A stretch of DNA of 64,000 nt from Zygnema cylindricum (taxonomy: Eukaryota; Streptophyta; Zygnematophyceae; Zygnematales; Zygnemataceae), in contig JBBHKE010002797.1 of the NCBI GenBank assembly GCA_037447655.1, positions 1 through 64,000 of the forward strand. The letters run 5' to 3'. Numbering within the stretch: position 1 is the first letter of the stretch; the number at the start of each line of letters is the position of its first letter. Made by a program: the position numbers and the translations under genes. The notes beneath the pieces were generated by a model. That model was not told the DNA's origin. It searched no databases and saw only the letters and a program-made list of their open reading frames with translations. Below are positions 1-9,656 of this stretch, piece by piece.

Positions 1-33
1 CAAACTATTTTCTAGCTTTCGATTGAGGGGGGG

Positions 34-454
34 TGTTAAGGGTCATTTAGCGTCAGTTCACTCATCCGTACTTTTCATTTTCCTACGTCAGTCAAGTCTT
101 GCCGTCATATCCGGATGACTTACTTTTGGTCCTGTCTGAACTTCTTTACGTCGGTCCAGGCTTTTGTACTTTTTGTTACATACGTCGGTCTAGTCTTTTC
201 TACGTAAAAAGTCCTTTGACGGTGGGTCCAATCTTTTGACCGACGGTCCAGTCTTTCTTTTGTTTGACATACATTTACTAAAATCTAGACTAGGACCCTT
301 TGTTACTACGTACCGTAAACCGTTTAGACAACTCCACAGTAACTAGCACTGTATATTTTGTATATAAGTGACTCTTCTCACTTAATGAAATTATCCCAAA
401 TACAAATCAATATCTCTTTCAAATGTATTGATCTTTCTCTTGTGTAAAATTTCA
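34..454 (+). repeat. Probable 3' LTR of an otherwise missing LTR retroelement
   Basis: A purine tract (TTGAGGGGGGG, about 23-33) is followed by TGTTAAGG, the usual polypurine-tract/LTR junction of a plus-strand element whose body lies left of the window. A TATATAAG box is at 361-368, and the LTR could end at TTCA (454). Between 85 and 270 a degenerate motif like ACGTCGGTCCAGTCTTTT recurs about every 30-40 bases. I see no partner LTR, so the right end is a guess. Family unknown. Confidence 0.5.
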
Positions 455-700
455 TGGCATACGCCAATCCACCTCCAATAGCTGCATCAACATGTCCACT
501 GAATGTGGCGCGAACTTGATTATGCCCAACCATTAACATTCATGCATTTAGGCGATGATGAAGGGATAATTTTTGTCCAGGCGTTTTAGAAACGGTTTTC
601 CAAACCTATAAATGCATATGTTGTTTTTGTTTCGCACAATTTCATAAAATCAAGCCTAGGAGTTTTATTGTTTTTGGAAAACTATGGACTCTCACTGAGC
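455..700. other. Unassigned sequence
   Basis: No coding frame, repeat or RNA gene recognised. It lies between the probable LTR on the left and the first bases alignable with the copia B LTR on the right, so it may be flanking DNA or a rearranged LTR piece. Confidence 0.3.
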
Positions 701-1381
701 CATCTGTGAGAGAGGGAGAAAGTGAGTCGACTTAGAATTATTTCATGATAGGAATAAGAGTCAATTGAAATGCGCTCACAATTACACGTCTATCTAGTAC
801 TAATCCCTAGTCTAATAGGAACATTGTATAGTACAAAAAGGTACATTGGCCGATGTACTTTTTGTACGAATATTGTACGATATGGCCTTCAAGGTGACGC
901 CTATCAAATCAGGAGCCATGGTTCTCCTCCCATCTTCCCCGATATCTAATAGTTTAGCGCCACGTAGCATCGCATGACGCTATCTCCAAAGGTCGCCAAA
1001 AATCTCATTGCGGGTGGCGGCTGCAACGACGGCCGTCCGATCAATTAAATTTACATGGTTCGGATTCGCGTCTGTGCATTAATTGTTTCACATACGCATT
1101 TTCATCAGATTGTTATGCTTTTAGGCGACGTGTTAAATAGGAAGTACTCACAGGAGTATCGTTTCATCAATGCCTTAATGGTTAAGGCGCACGGCTTTAG
1201 TGAGCCTGCTGGTCCCGGGTTCAAATCTTGTTTGGGACACCTATTTTGCTAAAATGCTCTCAACTCCAATCGACTACATTCTAAATAAGGCGACAACCAT
1301 GGCGTGTCTTTGATCCTCTCTCCCTCTCTTTAGAATCTAACTAGAATAGAGAAGTGAACTATTAATTTGCACTTTTCAACA
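700..1381 (-). repeat. 3' LTR remnant of copia B (left end lost)
   Basis: From about 780 onward this aligns with 17500-18106, the second part of the other B LTR: shared landmarks are AGTCTAATAGGAACA, the GTACAAAAAGGTA box, the CCATGG block, the tRNA-like module and the end TTTTCAACA. After the end comes CTCCCCTTA, which on the minus strand is the polypurine tract next to the 3' LTR. The part matching 1911-2095 is missing here, so this copy is truncated. The boundary at 700 is approximate. Confidence 0.7.
1162..1247 (+). other. tRNA-like module inside the copia B 3' LTR
   Basis: A D-arm-like hairpin (GCCTTAATGGTTAAGGC, 1172-1188), an anticodon-stem remnant (GGCT/AGCC) and a B box (GGTTCAAATCT, 1218-1228) come in tRNA order, followed by GTTTGGGACA and a TTTT run at 1244-1247. 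The 5' acceptor strand no longer pairs. The same module is at 17885-17974 in the other B LTR. It is antisense to the element. It looks like an internal Pol III promoter derived from a tRNA, not a decoding tRNA. Confidence 0.6.
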
Positions 1382-1910
1382 CTCCCCTTAATTCCTTGTC
1401 ACTTTTCAATTTTAATCCGCAATTTTTCTTGCAATTAATCAACTTAGGGGAAGGCACTAGTTATGTCATCATGTCCGCAATCATTTCTTTATCAGTTTTA
1501 TGAACCAGTTTAATGATTTTGTTTTCAGCCTTCTCTCTGGCAAAGCTTAATCTAATATCCATATGCTTAGCTTTGAAGTGATGTTTCGGATTACCTGCAA
1601 CAGAGATAACAACTTCATTATCACAAAATACATTTTGAGTTCCAAACTTCATGAACCCAAGTTCCTTACCTGTCAAGGAACCCCTTCCTTGTCATCGTTA
1701 TTGGAGATGGCGGTAGCTATTCTAGCTGCTGAGGTGGTGGAGATGCCACAGAAACGTGTTCCTCTAAGCCCAGGTGGAGGTGGACAACGAATTTGTAAAG
1801 ACACTATGACCCGTAGATGCTTCTCAAAAAACTCCCCCTCCGTCATCATTTCCCTATAAAGAAAGTCCGATACATCTAATATGGGCACCCTAGAGGGTGG
1901 GACCATAACC
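1382..1910 (-). pseudogene. Copia B internal region: gag start fused to RNase H end
   Basis: On the minus strand, 1930-1673 reads as the gag N-terminus (LQVMVPPSRVPI, compare LQVMGPPSRVPI of A1) and 1676-1461 as the extreme RNase H C-terminus (CDNEVVIS, then HHFKAKHMDIRLSF, ending IADMMT). Everything between, over a thousand codons of capsid, protease, integrase and RT, is gone. A polypurine tract at 1382-1390 and a primer site (GGTTATGGTC, minus) at 1901-1910 remain. The element is an internal-deletion derivative and cannot encode its own enzymes. It could only have moved in trans, or it decayed in place. Confidence 0.75.
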
Positions 1911-2095
1911 TGCAAGTCTGTGGTCTCCATTGACCCAAACCCTAAAAACCCTATGTAAAGCCTCTAGGATAATAATTGCCCCTTTCACTTTCCCGCTGAA
2001 CAAGTGCCACCCAGGCACACAAATATTCTAACCACCCTCACCCCTATGAGGAACCGACTCCCCTGAGCCAAACGCAAAAAAAATCATTGAATTTG
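1911..2095 (-). repeat. 5' LTR of copia B, first segment
   Basis: The LTR begins TGCAAGTCTG directly beside the primer site. It aligns with the A1 LTR (CCTCTAGGATAAT, ACTCCCCTGAG, a run of A, TTTGAATTTG equivalents). It stops at 2095 where copia C starts and resumes at 17411. Joined, the two segments give an LTR of about 880 bp. Confidence 0.75.
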
Positions 2096-2897
2096 TGTTG
2101 TTTTTTAATCTTTATCCTCAGTAGATAGAGCTGTGAGAGGAGACTTATAACTTAGAATTTTTTTGGTGAAGTTGGGTGTAATACTCACCTCAAATAGTGT
2201 GAGAGTGAACTACTACCCCAAAGTATTTTTTACGGTCTTTTAAGACACGCGTCGGCATTTTAGATAACTCAAAAAGTGCGGAATGGATCTGGAAACATGT
2301 CGCCTATCGAATGAATGACTTTGCTAGATCATACGTATGGGAAATGAATCAGACATCTGGGAATGCAATTGTGAAGGGCAATTACCTGACGCCGGTTTTT
2401 ATTAGGTTAACGGTTGGGATTCGAGTGGGGGTCACAGGTGACGAGATGCTCCGTAAGCACCCCAAATATCCGTACGAAATCACCATCGCAGATTCGACAC
2501 ACTAGACGGATGGTGACTAAGCAAACAACATTTTGAGCATGGAGTCAGATTGTAAATACCTGAAGAAATAGTTTTTGTTGCTTAGTGCTTTATCAAATAG
2601 TGTTTAACTATTTAGTTTTTAGGGTAGTTGCAATTAGGTTTTTGGAAGTATATTAGAGTACCTTGTCGTAATACAGTATAGTACTACTATTCAGAGTATT
2701 ATCACTTGATTGGCTAATGAGAAGTAGGAGCTCACTCAGAGTATAAAGTTTAGGATTTAGAATTTTTTTGGTATCCAGTTTTGGGAATATGGGAAATTAA
2801 AAGGAAATTTTTGGGAAACTTGTAGGTCTCATATCTTATGGTTTACAAGGTCATTTATGTTGTAATTTTGGGAATTAACAGTGTGTATGCTAGTTAG
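2096..2897 (+). repeat. 5' LTR of copia C, first segment
   Basis: Aligns with 16449-17250 (shared CCTCAGTAGATAGAGC, GACACGCGTCGGCAT, TAGGGTAGTTGCAATTAGG). It is interrupted at 2897 by D1, with duplication GTTAG (2893-2897 and 10726-10730), and resumes at 10731-10891. A weak tRNA-like stretch lies antisense around 2400-2470 (TCGAATCCC on the minus strand) but lacks a downstream T-run. Confidence 0.8.
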
Positions 2898-4242
2898 TGT
2901 TGTTCTTTGGTCTAAAATAGACCGCAGAAGCGACCCAAACTATCATGCAAGAAGCTAAGCAAAAATAGGTCGACGAACAATCATTTGAAATGCATCCTCC
3001 ATATGCGTACACAGACGCAACAAACAACATTTAGGGTTTCATGGAATAATCAACATAAATAAACCCTATGACAACATCTAAGGTTTGATGGAATAATCGA
3101 CATAAACAAACCCTAGGACAAATGCATAAACAGTGCATATCAAACATATATAAAATAACATAAATAAATAATAACAAACAAATGCATCACACATAAACAA
3201 AAATTACAATCAAAGTATAATCAAATAATCATTATATCATTCAAAGTGCATGACCTAATCGACAACCCTAAAATACTACATCTTTGGTCCCCACTTTACT
3301 AACCAGCATTGATGATTAATTCCTAACAAAGCTCATTCCTATATATACACTTGTGAGCTGTCAAAGAATTACTAAGTGTCAAAATAACCAACGTAATTTA
3401 GGCAACTGTCACTAAATCCTATTTACGCATAATAACCTGTTAGTAAGAGTAAACTAATCGTAAGCGTACACCTGAGAGTCAAGCAATCGTAAGCGTACAC
3501 TTGTCTACAAGTATGACATTGTACACACACAAATTAAACTATCGAAACCCTAATTGATCACTTGAATATAAACATCATAATAAACTCTAATTTATTAATA
3601 CACATACGACAAGAAAATGTTTCTTCAAATATTTACACCGACGCGTCCGCAAAATACGCGTCATAAGCGACAACTCGCTTAGTCACTTGCAGATAAATCC
3701 ACGTAGTGAACCGACATCGCATATGTACAGTCCACTTAATAACACGTCATCAAACAATACAATCCCTTGGAAATATCGGCGGACGTCGTCCGCCGTCCAC
3801 GTGTAACTCGAATCACTTGCCAAAATAACCCGTACCATCCAAATCTTGTCCGTACCGAAATCGCGTACTTCGTCATAAATATCGCACGTCGAAATTAGAA
3901 TACACCTGTCAAATAAGACGAACCGTATCGGCGATGTCCCTTTTAATAAATGCGGTCTGTCGCATTATGTTTCGTATGGTCGGCGTACTTTTCAAATCCT
4001 TCGAATATTTCAAATCGAATCGCGAAGAGATCCGCCGTCCATTTCTATTTCGCATTCCTTATTTTTCGTACGCTTCTTTGCGTCACTCAATTTGTACTTT
4101 ACGTCACTTTAAATTCATTTTGCTTCTACTCCCCCAATCCGCAAATCCTTTCGAACCTCCACAATATATCACGTAAATGCGTACGCACGCGAACACACGC
4201 ACGCACGAAACATCGCGTACGCACGAAACGCCGCGTACGCAC

Positions 4243-5284
4243 TGTAACTCTGAGACCTCCATAAGTCCTCAGAGTGGACAGCTTCCAAGAAGCCTCTAGG
4301 ATAATCCTGACCCCTTTGTGTTTAAGCAAAGATAACTGCCACCCTGGTAGACAAAAACGCTGACCAACTTCACCCCTGTGAAGACAAGACTCCCCTGAGT
4401 CGATAGCAAAAAGAATCTTTGAATTTGCTCCCCTGAGCAGTAAGTTATGGGGGGTCAAAGTTGACCTTTTGTACAGAAGCTCTCTGGGAGAGGGGGTCCT
4501 ATCTTCTAATTTTTCTAAGTCCTATCTCTCTCACAGACTCTATCTACTGATGTACGGAACCAATCAGAATTGAGTTCCGTACGTAAAAGTACAACCGCCG
4601 GTGTACTTTATGTACGGACATTGTACGACATGGCCAAAATGTCGACACATGTCAAATCCGGATTCGGTGCCATGATCTCCGGAGATTCTACGATCCAACG
4701 GAATTTCGCCACGCGTCATCCGATGTGGCGATGGCCACAAACCGCCGAAATCTTCCTCCGTGATCTCGGCGCTAATCCCGGCCGTCCGATTAAATTCAGA
4801 TTTAATCGTGGCCGTAATAAATACATGCGCGGTATTTATTTCACTTCCGAAACAAATGCGCGGTATTGATTCGTAATCCGTACTATCATTCATATCGGAT
4901 CTATGCATCCCGTAAATCGTAACAGTTAAATGAATTATCGTACGTATTCTAATTTATATAATTATCAAACTACATATCACGTAATACTACTGCTAGATCT
5001 AACGGCTAAGGCTACCGGCTATTTCCTGTCTGCCGGCCGGTAGGTACAAGGATCAAATTCTGCCGCCGGCACATTCCTTTTAAATAAATAAATAAACCCT
5101 AGTATAAAATTCCCGTAAACCTCAGGATAGCCAAGGTAGCCATGGCTCTAGCTTCCTCTCCAATTTCTCAGTGACTGCGACAAGTTTGAGATTTGGAGAG
5201 AGAAGTTAGAGGTAGACTGCCTCGGCTTCTTTCTATATTTCTATTTAGACCTAGAAAATACTAATAAAACCATTAGTTTCTACA
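4243..5284 (-). repeat. 3' LTR of copia A1
   Basis: Plus-strand ends TGTAACTC...TTTCTACA; 1042 bp, the same length as the other three A LTRs. On the element's sense strand a TATA-like CATAAAG lies near 4605. An antisense tRNA-like module occupies about 4991-5081. Antisense 99-codon frames inside it are open in every A copy simply because the copies are near-identical. Confidence 0.93.
4991..5081 (+). other. tRNA-like module in the A1 3' LTR
   Basis: Order of parts: D-arm-like AACGGCTAAGGCT, a 6-bp anticodon-type stem ACCGGC/GCCGGT enclosing an enlarged loop of about 16 nt, a T-arm-like segment with B box related to GGATCAAATCC, a GCCGGCA 3' strand, then TTTT at 5078-5081. Found at the same place in all A LTRs (10385-10475, 25318-25406, 30713-30800). 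The large anticodon loop could be an intron remnant. Antisense to the element's coding strand. Confidence 0.55.
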
Positions 5285-5297
5285 CTCCCCTTATTTT

Positions 5298-8200
5298 CTA
5301 GTCAATCTTTAATTTCAGACCACACTTCTCCCTGCAAAAAATTAGCTTAGGGGAAGGCACAGGTTTGGTCATCATATCTGCTACCATCTCACTATCTGGT
5401 CTGTACTCTAAACTGATTATTTTGTTTTCTACTTTCTCTCTAACAAAACTGAGTCTGATGTCCATGTGTTTGGCTTTAAAATGGTGTTTAGGATTGGCAG
5501 AGATAGCGATTGCTGCCTGATTATCACAAAATATTTTCTGCACACCACTCTTAAGGTGACCAAGCTCACCAAGCAAAGACTTGACCCACATCAATTCTTT
5601 TATAGCAGAGCAAGAGGCCATATACTCAGCCTCCATGGTGGACTGAGCAATAACCTTTTGCTGTTTGCTACTCCAACAGCAAGCCCCATCACCCACATAT
5701 AATACATATCCAGAAGTACATCTCCTCATCGGAGCATCACCATAACTGGCATCACTCCAAGTAGTGATGTCAGTATTCTCCCCACCCAAATGCAACCATA
5801 GATCTCTAGTTCCTACCAAGTATCTAAGGACTCTCTTAGCTGCCTCCCAATCCTTCTTAGTGGGAGCATTTAGACTTCTACTCAGCACTCCTACAGCTGC
5901 AGCTAAATCCGGCCGGGTACAATTCATAAAATAGATTAGACTTCCCACTACTTGCCTGTAAGGAATAGTCTGCATGAACTTCTGTTCATCATGAGATAAT
6001 TCCTCGTCTAAGACTATGACTCCTTCTTCCTCACTCCCCTCACTTCCCTTCTTCAACTCCATTGGAGTTGTACAACTATTAGCTTTATCCATTTGAAATT
6101 TTTCAAGCATGTTCCCTATTGCTTCTTTTTGAGTCAATCTTATAATTTTCCTTTTTCGGTCTCTCTCTACTTGAATTCCCAAAATATATCTTGCTTCTCC
6201 CATATCCTTCATTTCAAATCTCCCCTTAAGATCGGTTTTCAGTTTGTTAATTTTTTCCATTGATTTACTTAATACAAGCAAATCATCAACATAAATTGCA
6301 ATAAATATCAAACCTTCCTCATCTTCGAAAACATAGATTGAGTGATCTGAGCTGATCCGAATATATCCCAGACCGGTAAGAAACTCATCAAGCTTCTTAT
6401 TCCATTGTCGAGGTGCCTGTTTCAAACCATAAAGAGATTTAATCAGCCGGCATACCTTACTCTCCTCTCCTTCTTCCACAAACCCTTCGGGTTGTCGCAT
6501 GAAGATCTCCTCTTCCAATTCTCCATGCAAAAAGGCTGTTTTTATGTCCATCTGGTGCACTTCCATGTCTTCCGCCGCCGCTAAACTGAGAAGTATGCGG
6601 ACGGAGGGAAATCTGACCACCGGAGCAAAGGTTTCCTCGTAGTCAATTCCTTCCTTTTGTGTAAATCCCTTTGCCACTAATCTGGCCTTGTAGCGCTCGA
6701 TTGTGTTATCTGGGTTCAGTTTTAGTTTGAAAACCCACTTACAACCGATTGGTTTTCGGTTAGGTGGACAGTCCACCAGCTCCCAAGTATCGGCTGCCAT
6801 GATTGAAGCCATCTCCTCATTGATGGCTGTCTTCCATCGGTTTCTTTCTGGACAAGTCATCGCCTCTCCATAAGTTTGAGGTTCATCTTGATGAGATAGT
6901 TTAGTTACCTTGTTAATAACCTGTTTTTCTTGCAGTCTTTTGCTACTTCTCCTCCCCCCCTCAAAATCTGAGGCCGGAATAGATGGTTCTCGTGGATTCT
7001 TTCGAACAAACTCGGCTTCTCCCCTATCCCTTGATTCCGAATCAATTTCCACCACGTCTTCCGCTTCGAGTAGAGTTGTCACTGGAGTTTCCACAGCCGA
7101 GTCCTTTTCGGTCTGATTTGTTCCTGCAAGAATGTCATCTTCTCTAAAACCTGGATAGTTAGGAAGCTCAAAGTCATCGGAATTTTCTGACTCAAATCTG
7201 ATTTTTACTGACTTCGTATATTTGAAGGGATCTACAGACTTTCCTTCATCCATAACTACTAGATGCTTTACTAAGATTATATCTTCCCTTTTTAGATCAT
7301 AAACTCTATATCCTTTAACATCTTCATCATATCCTAATAAGTATCCTGGTTTTCCTTTAGGATCTAGCTTCCAATTGGACCGATCAGTATCTAGACTGAA
7401 CACTTGACTGCCGAAAACCTTTAAGTGAGATATGTCTGGTTTCCGGCCTGTCCATCTCTCATAAGGTGTTTGATCTTTTATAGCTGAAGTAAGAACTCTA
7501 TTCTTGAGGTAATTAGCACAGTTCATTGCTTCTGCCCAAAACCTTTTCCCTATCCTTTTATCTGACAACATACTTCTAGCACTATCACTTAGTGTTCTAT
7601 TTAACCTCTCAGCTACCCCATTCTGTTCAGGATTTTCTGGAACTGTCTTTTGGTGTTGAACCCCATCTTCCCTCAGAAAATCCTCAAACTGGTTAGAAGT
7701 ATACTCTCCACCATTGTCACTCCTTACTCTCTTGATTGGAGTTTCATGGAGTTTTTCGCTCCATGCTTTATATTGTCTAAAACAATTCTCAGCTTCGGAC
7801 TTGTTTTTCAAAAAATATACCCGGGAATACCGAGACCAATCATCAGTTATAGTCATCATAAATCTCTTCCCCCCCGGTGAGGGCACTTTAGCCGGTCCCC
7901 AAATATCTGTGTGTACTAGATCTAGAATTTTTTCTCCCTTATAGGTGGCTGACTTAGGAAAGGGTAATCTGTGTGCTTTACCTTGAGCACATCCACTACA
8001 ATCACTTATATCATCACTCTCACTGAACTGAATCCCTTCCACCACTCCCATCTTTTTCATCTCTCTTAACTTATCTAGATTCACATGCCCAAGCCTCTTA
8101 TGCCACATCATAATATCATGAACACCAGCATAATAAAGTTTCTTCTTTTCATTACTTAAGATCAGCCTAAACATCCCATGGCTACCTTTCTCAGCAATGA

Positions 8201-9656
8201 AATAGACATCATCCTCAAAACTAGCAGTAAAGACTCCTTCCCTAGTGCTAGTAAAAAAACCCTTATCATCTAATACTGATGTAGAGATAAGATTTTTAAT
8301 CAGCTCCGGAATAAACAATACATCGGAGAATGTTAATATGGATGTCTTTCCTTCCACTAACACTTTTAGATCTACCGATCCTACAAGAGTAGTGGTGACT
8401 ATCCTCCCATCCCCGTACTCTATCTCTACGGTGGGAATCTTTCTTATCTTAGTGAACAGGTGTCTATCCTTACACATGTGCATGGAGGCACCTGAATCTA
8501 CAATCCAGCCTGCTTCACCTTTCAATCCACCGTACGCACATTTCTGCCTCCGTGGAATTTCGACCTCATTTTTCGCCTCCAACTCCTCATCCAAAAGGAG
8601 CTCATCGTCCTCGTCCTCGGATTCAGCCTCAAGTACCTGTGTGACAAGGGCCTTTTTCTTTCCTCTCGAGGTACCACCGGTCTGCCCCTCCTTTAACCGA
8701 AGCTCGGTTAGCTTAGTGCACTCTGCCATATAGTGCCCCGGTTTCTTACAAAAATGACATAGTCCTTTGGGAGCCCTTGGTTCGAACTCATCGGCCGGTT
8801 TTTTCTGCTCCCTACCCCCATAGTTTCCGACCGGTTTTCGGGAATCCCTGTTCCTCCAATCAGTCGCTGTTGCCAAGGCTTGGCCACTCTTTCCTCCCCT
8901 TCGGATCTCAATTGTATTCTCTTGAACGAGAATCATTCCTACCACTGAGTTCCATATCCACCTTGAGTCAGGCAAGTCCTGCACACGGTAAACTATGTTC
9001 ACGAACTCATCAGGTAACTTCATCAGTAAACAGTTAACCTTTTCTTTTTCACTCAAATCTTTTCCCGCACTCTGTAGCTCCATGAAGAGTGTAGCAAGCT
9101 CATTGCAAAAATCCAACATATTTCCCCCTTTGTATACATACTCCTTAACTTTCTGATCAGCCAACTGTTGTTGCTGAATCGTACCACTTCGGTACATCTC
9201 TATAAGAGCCATCCAAAGATCGGATGCCCTTTCTACCTGCAAATGAGGACATGCAAGTCCTTGAGTGAGATGGCGTAGGATGAAGTGCTTTGCCGCCATA
9301 TTGTTGAAGTCCCAGGTTTCAGTATCATTCTCCTCGTTCCTCGGAATAGGTGACATGAATGCTAAACCAGTTGCTATTGGTGTGGTCGCCTCCTTCTCCT
9401 TTCCTTTGTCCACCACCTCTCCTTCCTTTGTTTCCTCCGTTGAAGGTGAATCCTCTTTCCTGGTGAATCTGCTTCCTCCAAACCCTGGAGGAATTCCAAG
9501 ACTTGATGGACGCCCCAATCGTCCACTCACTATCCCCCAAAACCTTTTTTCGCATAGAGCTCCTATCATCATACTTTCCCAGTATATGAAGCCAGTTCCA
9601 TTAAAGATTGGTACCCTAGAGGGTGGGCCCATAACCTGTAACTCTGAGACCTCCAT
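5298..9656 (-). CDS. Copia A1 gag-pol polyprotein (1452 codons)
   Basis: A single frame encodes all activities of a Ty1/copia element. Capsid comes first; a zinc knuckle CHFCKKPGHYMAEC is near residue 299, the aspartic protease (WIVDSGAS) near 383, and the integrase zinc domain (HKRLGHV...CSGC) near 517-555. The integrase catalytic D, D and E are in VHTDIWGP (about 577), RSDNGGEY (about 643) and NGVAERLNR (about 679). RT follows with YVDD near 1122, and RNase H with WSDASYGD (about 1304), MEAEYMA (about 1344) and CDNQAA (about 1379). The ATG at 9656 lies inside the LTR, and the frame passes through the primer site. A second in-frame ATG lies in the primer site itself (MGPPSR). It is probably made as one polyprotein cut by its protease. 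No stop or frameshift seen. Confidence 0.95.
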   Translation of the reverse strand: MEVSELQVMGPPSRVPIFNGTGFIYWESMMIGALCEKRFWGIVSGRLGRPSSLGIPPGFGGSRFTRKEDSPSTEETKEGEVVDKGKEKEATTPIATGLAFMSPIPRNEENDTETWDFNNMAAKHFILRHLTQGLACPHLQVERASDLWMALIEMYRSGTIQQQQLADQKVKEYVYKGGNMLDFCNELATLFMELQSAGKDLSEKEKVNCLLMKLPDEFVNIVYRVQDLPDSRWIWNSVVGMILVQENTIEIRRGGKSGQALATATDWRNRDSRKPVGNYGGREQKKPADEFEPRAPKGLCHFCKKPGHYMAECTKLTELRLKEGQTGGTSRGKKKALVTQVLEAESEDEDDELLLDEELEAKNEVEIPRRQKCAYGGLKGEAGWIVDSGASMHMCKDRHLFTKIRKIPTVEIEYGDGRIVTTTLVGSVDLKVLVEGKTSILTFSDVLFIPELIKNLISTSVLDDKGFFTSTREGVFTASFEDDVYFIAEKGSHGMFRLILSNEKKKLYYAGVHDIMMWHKRLGHVNLDKLREMKKMGVVEGIQFSESDDISDCSGCAQGKAHRLPFPKSATYKGEKILDLVHTDIWGPAKVPSPGGKRFMMTITDDWSRYSRVYFLKNKSEAENCFRQYKAWSEKLHETPIKRVRSDNGGEYTSNQFEDFLREDGVQHQKTVPENPEQNGVAERLNRTLSDSARSMLSDKRIGKRFWAEAMNCANYLKNRVLTSAIKDQTPYERWTGRKPDISHLKVFGSQVFSLDTDRSNWKLDPKGKPGYLLGYDEDVKGYRVYDLKREDIILVKHLVVMDEGKSVDPFKYTKSVKIRFESENSDDFELPNYPGFREDDILAGTNQTEKDSAVETPVTTLLEAEDVVEIDSESRDRGEAEFVRKNPREPSIPASDFEGGRRSSKRLQEKQVINKVTKLSHQDEPQTYGEAMTCPERNRWKTAINEEMASIMAADTWELVDCPPNRKPIGCKWVFKLKLNPDNTIERYKARLVAKGFTQKEGIDYEETFAPVVRFPSVRILLSLAAAEDMEVHQMDIKTAFLHGELEEEIFMRQPEGFVEEGEESKVCRLIKSLYGLKQAPRQWNKKLDEFLTGLGYIRISSDHSIYVFEDEEGLIFIAIYVDDLLVLSKSMEKINKLKTDLKGRFEMKDMGEARYILGIQVERDRKRKIIRLTQKEAIGNMLEKFQMDKANSCTTPMELKKGSEGSEEEGVIVLDEELSHDEQKFMQTIPYRQVVGSLIYFMNCTRPDLAAAVGVLSRSLNAPTKKDWEAAKRVLRYLVGTRDLWLHLGGENTDITTWSDASYGDAPMRRCTSGYVLYVGDGACCWSSKQQKVIAQSTMEAEYMASCSAIKELMWVKSLLGELGHLKSGVQKIFCDNQAAIAISANPKHHFKAKHMDIRLSFVREKVENKIISLEYRPDSEMVADMMTKPVPSPKLIFCREKCGLKLKID
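9622..9636 (-). promoter_or_regulatory. Primer-binding site of A1, half-tRNA type
   Basis: The plus strand next to the LTR reads GGTGGGCCCATAACC, which equals the anticodon arm of plant initiator tRNA-Met as I recall it. The element RNA is therefore complementary to that arm over 15 nt, not to the tRNA 3' end. Internal (half-tRNA-iMet) priming is established for Drosophila copia. The ATG in this site is complementary to the CAU anticodon and is in frame with gag. Confidence 0.8.

Noticed and set aside
2400-2470. tRNA-like stretch on the minus strand of the C 5' LTR (GCTTACGGAGC, TCGAATCCC)
   Set aside because: No T-run follows and the stems are weak. The other C LTR (16740-16850) has lost the B-box core, so I do not annotate it as a module.
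4126-4458. Minus-strand 110-codon frame crossing the D1/A1 junction
   Set aside because: It spans an insertion boundary and runs through LTR sequence; an accidental frame.
4570-4869. 99-codon plus-strand frame inside the A LTR, open in all four young copies
   Set aside because: The four LTRs are near-identical by descent, and in the diverged A3 and G LTRs the frame is not kept in the same form. No codon-level evidence of selection.
8245-8733. 162-codon plus-strand frame opposite copia A1 gag-pol
   Set aside because: Shadow of the minus-strand polyprotein; low-complexity Ser-rich run opposite acidic codons.
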